Origin: Geomonas silvestris
Lineage (GTDB): Bacteria > Desulfobacterota > Desulfuromonadia > Geobacterales > Geobacteraceae
Assembly: GCF_014193515.1 (NCBI RefSeq)
Contig: NZ_BLXX01000013.1
Location: 96,779-160,778, forward strand
Direction of reading: 5' to 3'
Length of the DNA stretch: 64,000 nt
Shown: positions 18,120 through 26,877 of the stretch, one piece after another
Layout: the number at the start of each line of letters is the position of its first letter
Numbering within the stretch: the stretch's first letter is position 1
Notes under the pieces: model-generated
Told to the model about the DNA's origin: nothing
The model's input: the letters and a program-made list of their open reading frames with translations, nothing else
Database searches by the model: none
Program-made: the position numbers and the translations under genes

Positions 18120-19580
18120 GCACTCACCCAGGTCTTTCAAAAGCACCAGGGCAAAGCCGCAGGGAAAGAGCAGGAAGAGCGGGATGGCAAGCCAGGTCTC
18201 GCGCTCCCAGGCAAAGGCGAGCGGGAGGAGCGAGTACCCCAGGAGCACGATATTCATGAAGATGTAGGGAAGGTTTTTCTGGCGGTACAAAAAGGCCAGC
18301 CCCGGCAGGTGCTCGCGTCCTCGCACGCCGAACTTGGGGGTACGCTCGAAGGTGCCGCCGTTTTGGAACAGCCCCTTAAGGACCGAGAACGAGACGCTGG
18401 GGGCGAGTCCGATGGTGAGCGCCGGCAACAGCAGCACGTCGCGCAGCCGGTTGGCGCCCGTCTTCAGGCTGTAGCAAAGGAAGTAGCCCATGATGGCGCC
18501 TGAAGTGGCGAGGAACAGTGGGAGATCGAGGCGCAGCATCTGGTGCAGCCCGATCCCGACCCGCCAGGTGACCGCCGGGTAGAGGGTGAGCAGCACCACC
18601 AGCCCCAAAAGCCAGTAGATGTTGGCCATGAGGTGCGCGAGCGCCTCCAGCTTCACGGCAAGGGGCAGGCGCTCGCGCAAAAGGCGCGGCAGGATCTTCC
18701 GGGCGGTCTGGATCGACCCCTTGGCCCAGCGCTGCTGCTGGCTGCGTAAGGCCGCCATGGTGACCGGCAGCTCCGAGGGGACCTGGCACTCCTCGCGGTA
18801 CACGAAGCGCCAGCCGGCCAGTTGCGCCCGGTAGCTCAGGTCGAGGTCCTCGGTCACGGTGTCCGCCTGCCAGCCCCCCGCCGAGTCGATGGCGGCGCGG
18901 CGCCAGACCCCGGCGGTCCCGTTGAAATTGAAGAAGAGCCCGCGCAGGTAGCGCACCCGGTGCTCGATGCTGAAATGCGGACCGAGCAAGAGCGACTGGA
19001 TGCCGGTGAACCAGGAGTACTCCGCGTTGCAGAATCCCCAGCGGGTCTGCACCATGCCGACCTTTTCGTCCCGAAACCAGGGGACGGTCTGTTCCAGGAA
19101 GTCGGCCGGCGGGATGAAGTCCGCATCGAAGACCGCCACCAGTTCCCCTTTGGCCCGGGCAAGCCCGTGCGCCAGCCCCCCCGCTTTGAACCCCTCGCGT
19201 CCCTCGCGCCGCACCACCGTGAGCTCCACCCCACGCGCCCGCCACCAGGCGGCCCTCTCGTCCACCAGTTCCCGGGTATCGTCGTCGGAGTCGTCCAGCA
19301 CCTGGATATCGATCCGCCCGGCCGGCCAACTAAGCTGCGCGGTGGCGTCCAGTAGCCGCTGTGCCACGAAGCGCTCGTTGTAGAGCGGCAGCTGCACCGT
19401 GACCAGCGGGTAGTCTTCCGGCGCAGCTCCCCTCCCCGCTTTCAGGTGCAGCGGCGCCCCAGGCTCGGTCCGCGCGGAATACAGGCAGCGCAGCAGCCAG
19501 ATCCGGTGCAGGCCGTAGAGGGAGAGCCCCAAAAGGGCGGCGAAGTGGAGTGCGGTGAGAATGGGGAGCAGGATGGACAT
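18093..19580 (-). CDS. Processive-type family 2 glycosyltransferase (cellulose-synthase-like)
   Basis: About 495 residues. One N-terminal helix, then a GT2 catalytic domain with VTVQLPLYNE, VLDDSDDDT (nucleotide-binding Asp), AVFDADFIP (DxD), VTEDLDLSYRAQ (catalytic base Asp) and QQQRWAKGS (the QxxRW product-binding motif of processive enzymes). Four or five membrane helices follow to the C-terminus. This is the architecture of cellulose/mannan-synthase-like enzymes that make and extrude a polysaccharide. No PilZ domain or bcs partner is visible. Start chosen at ATG 19580; an in-frame TTG at 19610 lies inside an intergenic repeat and is less likely. It is probably the last gene of the minus-strand operon from 23656. 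Confidence 0.83.
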   Translation of the reverse strand: MSILLPILTALHFAALLGLSLYGLHRIWLLRCLYSARTEPGAPLHLKAGRGAAPEDYPLVTVQLPLYNERFVAQRLLDATAQLSWPAGRIDIQVLDDSDDDTRELVDERAAWWRARGVELTVVRREGREGFKAGGLAHGLARAKGELVAVFDADFIPPADFLEQTVPWFRDEKVGMVQTRWGFCNAEYSWFTGIQSLLLGPHFSIEHRVRYLRGLFFNFNGTAGVWRRAAIDSAGGWQADTVTEDLDLSYRAQLAGWRFVYREECQVPSELPVTMAALRSQQQRWAKGSIQTARKILPRLLRERLPLAVKLEALAHLMANIYWLLGLVVLLTLYPAVTWRVGIGLHQMLRLDLPLFLATSGAIMGYFLCYSLKTGANRLRDVLLLPALTIGLAPSVSFSVLKGLFQNGGTFERTPKFGVRGREHLPGLAFLYRQKNLPYIFMNIVLLGYSLLPLAFAWERETWLAIPLFLLFPCGFALVLLKDLGECLSSGRSAS

Positions 19581-19587
19581 AGGAACC

Positions 19588-19617
19588 AATGGATAATGAA
19601 CAATTGACAATTGACGA
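19588..19617. repeat. AT-rich short repeat with direct CAATTGA units
   Basis: Two directly repeated CAATTGA units preceded by AATGGATAATGAA, an AT-rich island in GC-rich DNA between the GT2 and exported-protein genes. Runs of this kind recur between genes in many bacterial genomes. No function can be assigned. Confidence 0.35.
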
Positions 19618-19649
19618 TGAAGTCGGAAAGCGTGGCGACTGGTGCGCGG

Positions 19650-20180
19650 CTACGGCTCTTCGGGCTCGGGGCAGTCGCAGGGGACACCCAGGGGTTTTTC
19701 CTCGAAGAGGTAGCGGCTGGGGTGCCAGGCACGCAGCGCCGCTGGCCCGCCGACGGCACCGGAGACGTCCTCGCCCGCTACCAGCCAGAACTTCCTGGTC
19801 CAGTCGCGCCAGATCCCGCCCAACTCGATCCTGCCCTGGCCGTCGCTTATCCCGCGCGCCAGCACCTGCCCGCCGGGCGGCGTTTCCTCGATGCGCACCA
19901 GCGCATACGCAGCGCGCGGCTTGAGTCCTTTGGCACTGAGGGTGAACCTGCCGCGCGACTCGCGGTAGATGAGCTTCCCGCTGGCCCCTCCCCTGACGAT
20001 CTGCCAGTTGGCCGGGTCCTTGGCAAAGAGAAGCAGCTTCTTCTTACCGGTTCCGGTCGCCAGGTTCCCCGCAGCCTCGCCAGGCGCGGCGGCGTTTGCC
20101 GCTCCGGTCACCCCCAGCATGATGAGGAGCAGCAAAAGACTTCGGAGCGACGGCATCCCGCTGCGATTCAGCTTCTGCAT
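19650..20180 (-). CDS. Exported protein of unknown function
   Basis: A 176-residue protein with a signal peptide (SLRSLLLLLIMLGVTGAANA). The mature part has a beta-rich domain with KDPANWQIVRGGASGKLIY, FTLSAKGLKPRAAYALV, KFWLVAGEDV and WHPSRYLFEEKPL. This pattern of a 'payload' segment ending in W-P-x-x-YLFE recurs in secreted proteins, but I know no function for it. It ends CDCPEPEEP, which could bind a metal or form a disulfide. It starts ten bases after the rhodanese stop in the same operon. Start chosen at ATG 20180; upstream extension overlaps the rhodanese gene in another frame. Confidence 0.7.
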   Translation of the reverse strand: MQKLNRSGMPSLRSLLLLLIMLGVTGAANAAAPGEAAGNLATGTGKKKLLLFAKDPANWQIVRGGASGKLIYRESRGRFTLSAKGLKPRAAYALVRIEETPPGGQVLARGISDGQGRIELGGIWRDWTRKFWLVAGEDVSGAVGGPAALRAWHPSRYLFEEKPLGVPCDCPEPEEP

Positions 20181-20190
20181 GACGGCCCCG

Positions 20191-21066
20191 CTACTGCGCC
20201 CGTTTTTCCCAGGCCGCCCAACTCCCCTTGTAGTTGCGCGCCTCCGGCAACCCCGAGAGCTGGTGCACGGTCCAGGCGTAAGCGGAACGCACACCACCCA
20301 GGCAGTAGTAGGCAACCGGCTTGTTGGGATCGACGCCGTGCTTCACCAGGAGCTTCTTCAGTTCGGCCGGCGGCAGCGGGTGGCGATCCTTCCCGGTGTG
20401 AAAATCCTCCCACGGGATGTGCACCGAACCGGGAATGCGCCCCTTGAACCACTCGAAGGTGGAGCGGACGTCCACCAACTGCAGGCCGTTTTTACGCTGC
20501 ACCTCCTCGGTGGAGACCAGGTACTGGGGCTTGGGATCTGCCTGGTAGTGCACCTTGCGCGCCTGCTGCCGCTCGCTCCCCTTCACCAGCGGAAAACTGC
20601 TGCCGTTCCAGGCCTGGATCCCGCCATTCAAAAGCCGGATCGGCCCCTTGTGCCCGAGCCAGGAAAAGAGCCAGGCGTCGTACCCTTCGCTCCCCCAGCT
20701 TTTGTCCGCGTCGCCGTAGATGACCAGCGGGGTCTTCTCGTCGATCCCCAGCCCGGAGAGCGCCTGGGCGAGCTCCTGCGGCGGGAAGCTGCTGTACTTC
20801 ACCCCTTTGGCGTCGGTGCGGGTGTAGCTCTCCCAGTAAAAGGGGATCGCACCCGGGATGTGTCCGGCCTCCCACTCCGCCTTGGGACGGGCATCGAGCA
20901 CCGTCCACTTGCCGGCATTCCCCTTCAGGGTAGCGGCGTCGACGAGCCCCAGGTCGGCGGCTGCGCAGGTGAGAGCGGTGATCAGGATAAGCGCGGCGGC
21001 TCCTAAAAGCCGGAACGGAGCACTACGGACGGAATGGGAAATCAGGCGTGATGCGAGTTTCTGCAC
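20191..21066 (-). CDS. Exported two-domain rhodanese (thiosulfate/3-mercaptopyruvate sulfurtransferase family)
   Basis: A 291-residue protein with a signal peptide (FRLLGAAALILITALTCAAA). Two rhodanese domains follow. The N-terminal one (about 35-150: TVLDARPKAEWEAGHIPGA) is inactive, with Asp instead of Cys in VIYGDADKSWG. The C-terminal one (about 165-290: LQLVDVRSTFEWFKGRIPGSVHIPW) carries the active-site Cys in YYCLGGVRSAY. This is the standard TST layout, placed in the periplasm. The GTG start at 21066 has AGGAGAG eight bases upstream and overlaps the end of the GT2 gene by 25 bases, so the two are coupled. Confidence 0.9.
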   Translation of the reverse strand: MQKLASRLISHSVRSAPFRLLGAAALILITALTCAAADLGLVDAATLKGNAGKWTVLDARPKAEWEAGHIPGAIPFYWESYTRTDAKGVKYSSFPPQELAQALSGLGIDEKTPLVIYGDADKSWGSEGYDAWLFSWLGHKGPIRLLNGGIQAWNGSSFPLVKGSERQQARKVHYQADPKPQYLVSTEEVQRKNGLQLVDVRSTFEWFKGRIPGSVHIPWEDFHTGKDRHPLPPAELKKLLVKHGVDPNKPVAYYCLGGVRSAYAWTVHQLSGLPEARNYKGSWAAWEKRAQ

Positions 21067-21833
21067 GGCAGTTCTCTCCTGTTGGATAATGTCTCGTTCT
21101 TCATTTCAGGTTGCGTTCCGGCTGCGCGGGGAGCGCCAGGGAGCCCGGAAACAAGCTCCCGGCCGATCACCCAGAGGATGGTGCCCCCCGCCTTCAGCGT
21201 CCCGGATAGGGTCCGGCTGATCTTGGAGACGCCGGCCGCGCGCCGGAAGTAGGGGACCCGCAGTTCCTGGACGCGCAGCCCGGTCTTGAGCGCCCTAACC
21301 TGCATCTCCACGGTCCAGCCGAAGGCCTGATCACTCATCTCGAGGCGCTGGAGCGAGTGCCAGCCGACCACCCGCATCGGCCCCAGGTCGTGGAAGCGGT
21401 GCCGCCAGAACAGCCGGATCAGCCCGGTTGCCAGCCAGTGGCCGAAACGCTGCTGGAAACTGAGCGCCGCGCTTGTTACCGGGATGCGCCATCCTAATAC
21501 CATGTCCTTATCCCCCGCCGCAACCGGAGCGATCAGGTCAGAGAGGCGCGGCACGTCGTCGGAGCCGTCGCCGTCCACGAAAGCGACCAGGTCCGGCGGG
21601 TCCTCCTCGAGTGCGGCAAGCCCCGCCAGACACGCCCTCCCGTACCCCGGGATCGGCTCCCGGATCACCCGTGCACCGAACGTTGCTGCCACCGCTGCCG
21701 TCCTGTCACTGGAGCCGTTATCCACCACCAGGACGCGGGTGATCTCTTTCGGAACCTTGACGAGCACCAGCGGCAGGCTCAACTCCTCGTTGCGCGCCGG
21801 GATGATGAGGGCAATGTCGAGAACGGCCGGCAT
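21042..21833 (-). CDS. Family 2 glycosyltransferase (dolichyl/polyprenyl-phosphate mannose synthase-like)
   Basis: A 263-residue soluble GT2 enzyme. IIPARNEELSLPLVL starts the nucleotide-binding fold, VDNGSSDRTA and VAFVDGDGSDDVPRL hold the DxD metal site, and RFHDLGPMRVVGWHSL and GWTVEMQVRA are typical of DPM1-like synthases that load a sugar onto a lipid phosphate. Such an enzyme could feed the GT-C-type transferase at 16734. The ATG at 21833 overlaps the TGA stop of the upstream Fe-S/VTT gene, and its 3' end overlaps the rhodanese start: a tightly coupled operon. Confidence 0.85.
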   Translation of the reverse strand: MPAVLDIALIIPARNEELSLPLVLVKVPKEITRVLVVDNGSSDRTAAVAATFGARVIREPIPGYGRACLAGLAALEEDPPDLVAFVDGDGSDDVPRLSDLIAPVAAGDKDMVLGWRIPVTSAALSFQQRFGHWLATGLIRLFWRHRFHDLGPMRVVGWHSLQRLEMSDQAFGWTVEMQVRALKTGLRVQELRVPYFRRAAGVSKISRTLSGTLKAGGTILWVIGRELVSGLPGAPRAAGTQPEMKNETLSNRRELPCRNSHHA

Positions 21834-23656
21834 CAGTCGGTCACCGGTTCCGGCTCGCGGCGCGCCTTCACCCTGCGGTAAAGAACCGGGATGAGGGAGA
21901 CGCCTGCTATGAGGAGGATCCCCAGGAGCGTAGTGGGCGACACCTTACCGCCGATCAGTCCCAAAAGCGAGCTGGAGAAGACGATGAAGGCGATGCAGGC
22001 CGGCAGCATGCAGAAGAAGCTCACCACCAGGTAGTGGAGGAAAGGGACCTTGGTGAGCCCAAAGGCGTAGTTCAAGAGGTTGAAGGGGAAGGCGGGGACC
22101 AGCCGCGTGAAGGCGACCACCTTCCAGCCGTGCCGCTCGACCTCACGGTCCAGCCGCTGCCAGCGCAGCCCGGTCAACTTCGCGGCCACCCAGTCGCGCG
22201 CGACATAGCGGGCCACCAGGAAGGCGAGCGAGGCGCCGATGGTCGCACCGCTGATGGCGTACACCACGCCCCACACCGGTCCGAAAAGGACGCCGCCGGC
22301 GATGGTGATGGGAAGCCCCGGGAGGAACAGCACCGGCGCCAGTGCGTAGATGAGTACGTACACGGCGGGAGCCAGCGCACCGTAGGAGCCGATTACCGCA
22401 CGCAGCTGGTCCTGCTGCAGGTACTGGCCCGCCCCCGAAAGTTGCACGGCCGCCACCAGGGCGATCAGGGCCGCCGCCAGGACGAGCGGTTTGCGGCGCT
22501 TGGTTGTTTGCACGGCATCCGGCGATTCCGCATCCCTTTCACGTGTCACGGCAAAACCCTCCTTGGCAAGAAATGTCCTCTTCAAGCGCAGCCGGTTCAG
22601 GTAGGTCATGGGCTCCTTGGCACCCAGCCGTTTCCCCGCGAGCGCCTTTTCGGGAGTAAAGATGACGTCGACCAGGTGGCTTGTCGGAGTGTGGTTACCG
22701 AGCGCCTGGGTGCAGCCGGCACAATAGGTGACGATGCGCCTGCCGTCGGCTTCCTTCTTGCGCAGCTCTCCCCAGGACGCAGCGAGCTTGGGATCGAGGA
22801 GATTGACCGCGCCCCCCTGGCCGCAGCAGAGCGTGCGCCGTCCCGAGTGGCGCATCTCCTCGACCTTCACCCCCTGCCGCGCGAGCAGGGTGCGCACCGC
22901 CTGGTGCACCGGTGCCTCAAAGCGGATCACACAGGGGTCGTGGACCGTGACGGTCGCCGCAGCCGGACGGGGCTTCAGATCCGATTCCGCCAGCGCCTCC
23001 CATACCGTGCGCACCTTGAGCCCGCTGCCGAACTTCTGGAACATCGCCTGGCAGTTGGGGCAGGCAACCAGCACCTCCCGCACCCCCAGTTGCACCAGCC
23101 ACCGGTTCATCTCCGAGAAGCGGGAATCCACGTAGTCGGCACGCCCCAGGCTGTGCGAGGGTTTCAGGCAGCAGTCAAAGACGATGCCGACGGCAGGATC
23201 GCTTTTCTTGAGTTCGTCGAAGACCCGCTGCACCCCCGCGGGGCTGGTACCGGAGAGCGAGCACCCCGGGAAGAAGACACTGCGGCATTCGTCCGGGAGC
23301 CGGTACAGCGTGAAGCGGCGCGAGGTACCCAGGCGCTCGTAGTTCAAGAGCGGTTTGTGTTGCGGGTAGTTCCCCTCGCCCCGCTCCACTGCGGCGCGAC
23401 GCAGTTCCAGGAAGAACCCCTCGAGGTCCAGCCCTTTCGGGCAGACAGCGGAGCAGAGTCCGCACAGGCTGCACTCGAACCCCTTGGCGAGAGCCTCCGA
23501 AGTTGGCGGGGTGCAGGCGCGGGCGATGGCACCGGGCGTGCCGTGCCTTTTCAGGAAGGCGCACCCTTTGACGCAGGCGCCGCAGTCGTTGCAGCCGGTG
23601 AGGATGTCGCCGAGGCGCGCATCCAGTGCGCGGCCGGCGTTGGTAGTTGTTGCCAT
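21833..23656 (-). CDS. Fusion of CCG-type Fe-S oxidoreductase and VTT (TVP38/DedA-like) membrane domain
   Basis: A 607-residue two-part protein. Part one (about 1-345) resembles HdrD/GlpC subunits: two ferredoxin-type clusters (CNDCGACVKGC at about residue 22 and CSLCGLCSAVCPKG near 82) and two CCG-type Cys motifs (FDCCLKPSHSLG and TLCCGQGGAVN). Part two (about 390-600) has five or six membrane helices with the VTT signature FLPGLPITIAGGVLFGPVWG and FTRLVPAFPFNLLNYAFGL. It probably puts a redox module on the cytoplasmic face of a VTT membrane protein. It is first in an operon with GT2, rhodanese, exported protein and a second GT2. The fusion is unusual; electron donor and substrate are unknown. 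Confidence 0.85.
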   Translation of the reverse strand: MATTTNAGRALDARLGDILTGCNDCGACVKGCAFLKRHGTPGAIARACTPPTSEALAKGFECSLCGLCSAVCPKGLDLEGFFLELRRAAVERGEGNYPQHKPLLNYERLGTSRRFTLYRLPDECRSVFFPGCSLSGTSPAGVQRVFDELKKSDPAVGIVFDCCLKPSHSLGRADYVDSRFSEMNRWLVQLGVREVLVACPNCQAMFQKFGSGLKVRTVWEALAESDLKPRPAAATVTVHDPCVIRFEAPVHQAVRTLLARQGVKVEEMRHSGRRTLCCGQGGAVNLLDPKLAASWGELRKKEADGRRIVTYCAGCTQALGNHTPTSHLVDVIFTPEKALAGKRLGAKEPMTYLNRLRLKRTFLAKEGFAVTRERDAESPDAVQTTKRRKPLVLAAALIALVAAVQLSGAGQYLQQDQLRAVIGSYGALAPAVYVLIYALAPVLFLPGLPITIAGGVLFGPVWGVVYAISGATIGASLAFLVARYVARDWVAAKLTGLRWQRLDREVERHGWKVVAFTRLVPAFPFNLLNYAFGLTKVPFLHYLVVSFFCMLPACIAFIVFSSSLLGLIGGKVSPTTLLGILLIAGVSLIPVLYRRVKARREPEPVTD

Positions 23657-23736
23657 GGTTAATACGTTTCCTTTCCCGATGGATCTAAGTACCTCTTTTA
23701 CTTGGTTCTTCGGGGAATTCCCGGAAAGCCGTGCTG

Positions 23737-23855
23737 GTGGCTCCCCTCTCCCCTTGCGGGAGAGGGATAAGGTGAGGGGGAAGGCGCCATATCATTTGCC
23801 GATGGCAGCTTCACCCCCCCCTGGCCCCCTCCCGTCAAGGGAGGGGGGATGTGGG
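23737..23855. repeat. Dispersed composite hairpin repeat, copy 2 (reverse orientation, full length)
   Basis: Read on the minus strand it matches copies 3 and 4 in order: CCTCCCTTGACGGGAGG hairpin, GGGTGAAGCTGCCA, spacer, TGGC, TTCCCCCTCACC, and CCCTCTCCCGCAAGGGGAGAGG hairpin. It lies between the outer-membrane barrel gene and the Fe-S/VTT gene. Confidence 0.75.
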
Positions 23856-23860
23856 CCCCT

Positions 23861-23893
23861 GTAACGTAGAACCTAGAACGCAGAACCTAAAAC
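23861..23893. repeat. Heptamer repeat array NNAGAAC, array 1
   Basis: Four consecutive seven-base units: GTAGAAC, CTAGAAC, GCAGAAC, CTAAAAC, preceded by GTAAC. A second, non-identical array of four units with the same period lies at 36205-36238. The regular seven-base phasing argues against chance. Confidence 0.5.
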
Positions 23894-23907
23894 CAGCTTC
23901 AGCGGTT

Positions 23908-24744
23908 TTACGGTGCCTTGAAATACACCGCTGCGGTGTAGGTGGCGCCGGCGGCGGTGTTCTGGCCGTAGAGCGCCGGGACGTAGGCGATCTCGATCCC
24001 CCAGCTGGGTGCAACTTTGTACCCTACTGCCAGGTCCAGCTTGCCCAGGTCGAAGTTGTTGGTGGCGGTCGGGTTGCCGTTTGCGTCGAGCCTTTTGCCG
24101 TTGTTGAGGCTGGTGATCCCGTCGAGCTTCGCCCGGGTGTAGAACTTGGCACCGAGATCCGCTCCCACCTCAACCAGGTAGCGCAGTTCGTCGGAGGGAT
24201 CCTGATCGCGCCACCTATAGCCGAACTCGACGTTGGCGTACCCCGGAAGCACCGGGTAGAGCGACAGGCCGTAGAGGAACCTGAGCTCGACGTCGGTCTG
24301 GTCGTTGCCCAGAGGGAGCGGATCGTTCTTGCTGTAGGCGCCGGGGATTTTCACCAGGAGCTGGCTCGAGAAAATCCCCTTGTCGGAGTCGAGGATCTTG
24401 TAGCGCGCACCCAGGTCGACGTCGCCAAGGCCGTGCCCCTTGGTCAGCGTCGAGTTGTCCTCGTTTCTCAGCCACTTGTAGGTAAGCGAGTTGATTACCG
24501 TAAGCCGGTCGGTGAGACCGTACTCCAGGTAATTGGTGATGTTGTTGTCGGAAAAGCGTCCATCGTTGGCCATCTCGTGCCGGCCGCCGAACCGGCTGAA
24601 CTCCTGGTGCGCGTAATAGTAGTTGTAGGAGAGTTTTTCGTAGTAGCCGCCTTTGGGGGCGGTCCAGGCTCCCGCCAGGGCGGTCGCCGCGGTTGCGGCG
24701 GTGATGAGCAGCGTTACCGACAAGCGAAACAAAACGTGGTTCAT
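23908..24744 (-). CDS. Outer-membrane beta-barrel protein
   Basis: A 278-residue exported protein with a signal peptide (LLITAATAATALAG) and a body of alternating amphipathic strands: YYEKLSYNYYYAHQEFSRF, NYLEYGLTDRLTVINSLTY, DVDLGARYKI, YANVEFGYRWR. The end AAVYFKAP departs slightly from the usual terminal aromatic residue. It looks like a 10-14 strand barrel of the 'transporter/MetA-pathway' type; function unknown. It follows the rhodanese lipoprotein gene by 98 bases with a strong hairpin between them. A rhodanese-like lipoprotein next to an outer-membrane barrel recalls the ext gene clusters of Geobacter, but no multiheme cytochrome is present here. Confidence 0.78.
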   Translation of the reverse strand: MNHVLFRLSVTLLITAATAATALAGAWTAPKGGYYEKLSYNYYYAHQEFSRFGGRHEMANDGRFSDNNITNYLEYGLTDRLTVINSLTYKWLRNEDNSTLTKGHGLGDVDLGARYKILDSDKGIFSSQLLVKIPGAYSKNDPLPLGNDQTDVELRFLYGLSLYPVLPGYANVEFGYRWRDQDPSDELRYLVEVGADLGAKFYTRAKLDGITSLNNGKRLDANGNPTATNNFDLGKLDLAVGYKVAPSWGIEIAYVPALYGQNTAAGATYTAAVYFKAP

Positions 24745-24764
24745 ACTGGTCCCTTCCTCAAATG

Positions 24765-24799
24765 GAAAATAGCAGGGCGCCCCCTGCGTGGCGCCCTGC
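24765..24799 (-). terminator. Hairpin between rhodanese lipoprotein and barrel genes
   Basis: On the minus strand GCAGGGCGCC, an eight-base loop and GGCGCCCTGC form a perfect 10 bp stem, followed by a short T-containing tail (TATTTT). It is probably a terminator or processing hairpin that sets the expression ratio between the lipoprotein and the barrel. Confidence 0.55.
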
Positions 24800-24841
24800 G
24801 GTACATCACAGACGTATCCCGTTAGCCCGTGCCGTCTCCGG

Positions 24842-26551
24842 CTACAGACCGCCGGTCAGGGAGGGCCGCCCGGAGGGCAACTGGCGCCAGCCGTCGGTGC
24901 TCCCCGGGATGAGCGGATCCTTCAGGTAGCTCGGATCCTCGATATAGGTGGTGCTCCAACCGGACCAGCCGTCGGAGTAGTTGCGGATGTTGCTGTAGCC
25001 CATGAGATAGGCGTAGAAGAAGGCGAGGCTGGAGCGGTAGCCGCCACAGTAGAAGATCGCCTCCTTGTCGAGCTTGGTCGGATCCACGGTCGAGGTGATC
25101 CCCAGCGAACTCCAGAGCGCCTTCACCTCCTCGTAGCTGCGCAGGGTGCCGTCGGCGTCGCGGTAGATGTGCGAGCTGTCGTCGGCGTTAGAGGCCCAGA
25201 CCGCGTTCGGGATGCGCCCCTTGTTCACCAGGTAGCCGTAGCCGCTTAAGAGCCCCGCGTACTCGCCACCGGAGCGCACGTCGACCAACTGGGTCGTGCC
25301 GGTGGAGGCGTAGTTCGCCTCGACATAGGGGGTGCTCGCGATGAAGGACGGATCGATGCTGCCCGTGTAGCTGGTCGGCACCGGGAGGTTAACGGCGGTC
25401 TCGACCGGGTAGCCGGCGGCTTTCCACTGGGTCATGTCGCCGTTCATGAAACGGACGTCGGTTACCCCCGCGTACTTCAGGATCCACCAGAGCCGGGCGG
25501 CGAAGATGCTGCTGTCCGAGTAGACCACCACGGTGGTGCTGCGCTGGTGCTCCCCGGCTTGTGGTAGTCGATGAGCGCCTTGACCCAGGCCGGGTAGACC
25601 GCCGTCGCGTAGTTGGGCGCTTTCTCCATCGGGTACGAGGTGTTGCCGGCCCAGTCCCAGATCGAGGCGTCGTAGTTGGAGCAGCGGGTGTACCCCATCA
25701 GGCGCAAAAGGAAGTAGGCATACCCGGAACGGATACCTGCGGTGCAGTGTGCGGTGACTTCCTTGTCCGGCGTGATGCCGTGGGACTCCAGGAGGCTCTT
25801 CAGCGCCGTGTAACTGAGCGTGGTCTTGTCGGAGTTGTAGAACCAGCCGTAGGGGATGTTCACCGCCTTGGGGATATGCCCGCCGCGGGTCTCGCCGTAG
25901 AGCTGCCACCCCAGGTACTCCTCGTCGGTACGGGTATCGATGACGGCAAAGTCGTTATCAAAGAGCCTGGTGGCGATGTGGGCCGAGTCGGTCTTGGCGG
26001 CGGCGTTCAGCTGCGGCGTGAAGGTGGCGGCCGGCAGGGTTACCGCGGTCGTCTGCATGCTGCGGTTCTCGGCGCTCCACTTGCCCCAGCCGCCGTTCAG
26101 GATATGGACATCCCGGCACCCCAGGTATTCCAGCATCCAGAAGACCCGTCCGGCGGATCCCCACGATGCGGTGGTGTCGTCATAGACGACGATCTTCTTG
26201 TCCCGGTCGATGCCGGCAGCACCTAACATGCCAGCCACGACGGTGGTGTCTTTGAGGCCGCTCCCCTTGGTCCAGAAGGCACTGTGCTGAAGTTGATGGC
26301 GCCCGGGATGTGCCCCGCGCCATACGCCGCTGCCGAACGGGTATCGATAATCACCAGCCCCTTCCCCAGGCTTTGTGCAGCGACTCCCCGGTGACCAACA
26401 GTCCTGCATTGGGAAACTCGGTAGATGCCGCTACCAGACGCACGTCCTGTGACTGTCCCGTCTTGTCGGTAACGGTACTGCCGCATCCGGCCAGTACTGC
26501 CACACTCACAGCAAGCACCAGCATCACACATCGAAACATTACACCTCTCAT
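24842..26551 (-). pseudogene. Four-domain rhodanese lipoprotein, interrupted by three -1 frameshifts
   Basis: The start (ATG 26551, GAGGAG upstream) gives a lipoprotein signal peptide with lipobox SVAVLAGCGS. The protein then continues through three frames: a shift near 26370 (before LGKGLVIIDTRSAAAYG), one near 26287 (before HSAFWTKGSGL) and one near 25553 (before GEHQRSTTVVVYSD). Each is explained by loss of one base in a C or G run, and together they restore the first frame. Repaired, it would be 570 residues with four rhodanese domains. Domains 2 and 4 keep the active Cys (AHCTAGIRSGY, FYCGGYRSS); domains 1 and 3 are degenerate. It may be a decaying gene or contain sequencing errors. Its leader carries attenuator copy C. 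Confidence 0.8.
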
Positions 26552-26773
26552 TGAACCGCTCCTCTCACTCAGAAAATTCCCGCAGGGATGATGCTTGTGC
26601 CATCCGCAGATACAGAACCGGCGGAAGGCCGCGGCAATTTAACAAATCTTGTCAGAGGAAGTCCAATGGATTAAATCGACATTTACGATGCATTCCATTT
26701 ACAATTTCAATACCAATTATCAAAGAGCTGGTGCTGCACAGGTTGTCCCGGACCCAAATGGCACCACGAGACG

Positions 26774-26834
26774 AAAAAAGGCCAGATCCAACCGCTGCAT
26801 CGGTGGGATCTGGCCTCCAGTTTTCTGGTCAGCC
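26774..26834 (-). promoter_or_regulatory. Attenuator-like leader element, copy C
   Basis: On the minus strand: AAAAGGCTGACCAGA, a four-base loop, CTGGAGGCCA, then GGCCAGATCC pairing with GGATCTGGCC (inner ACCG/CGGT stem) and six T. The core is almost identical to copies A and B at 13828-13980, while the terminator stem differs in sequence but not in shape. It lies between a sigma70 promoter and the rhodanese lipoprotein start, within a leader of about 320 bases. Confidence 0.6.
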
Positions 26835-26877
26835 TTTTGGGTGTGGGGACAACAACTCTACCTAATCGATAGGCTAG

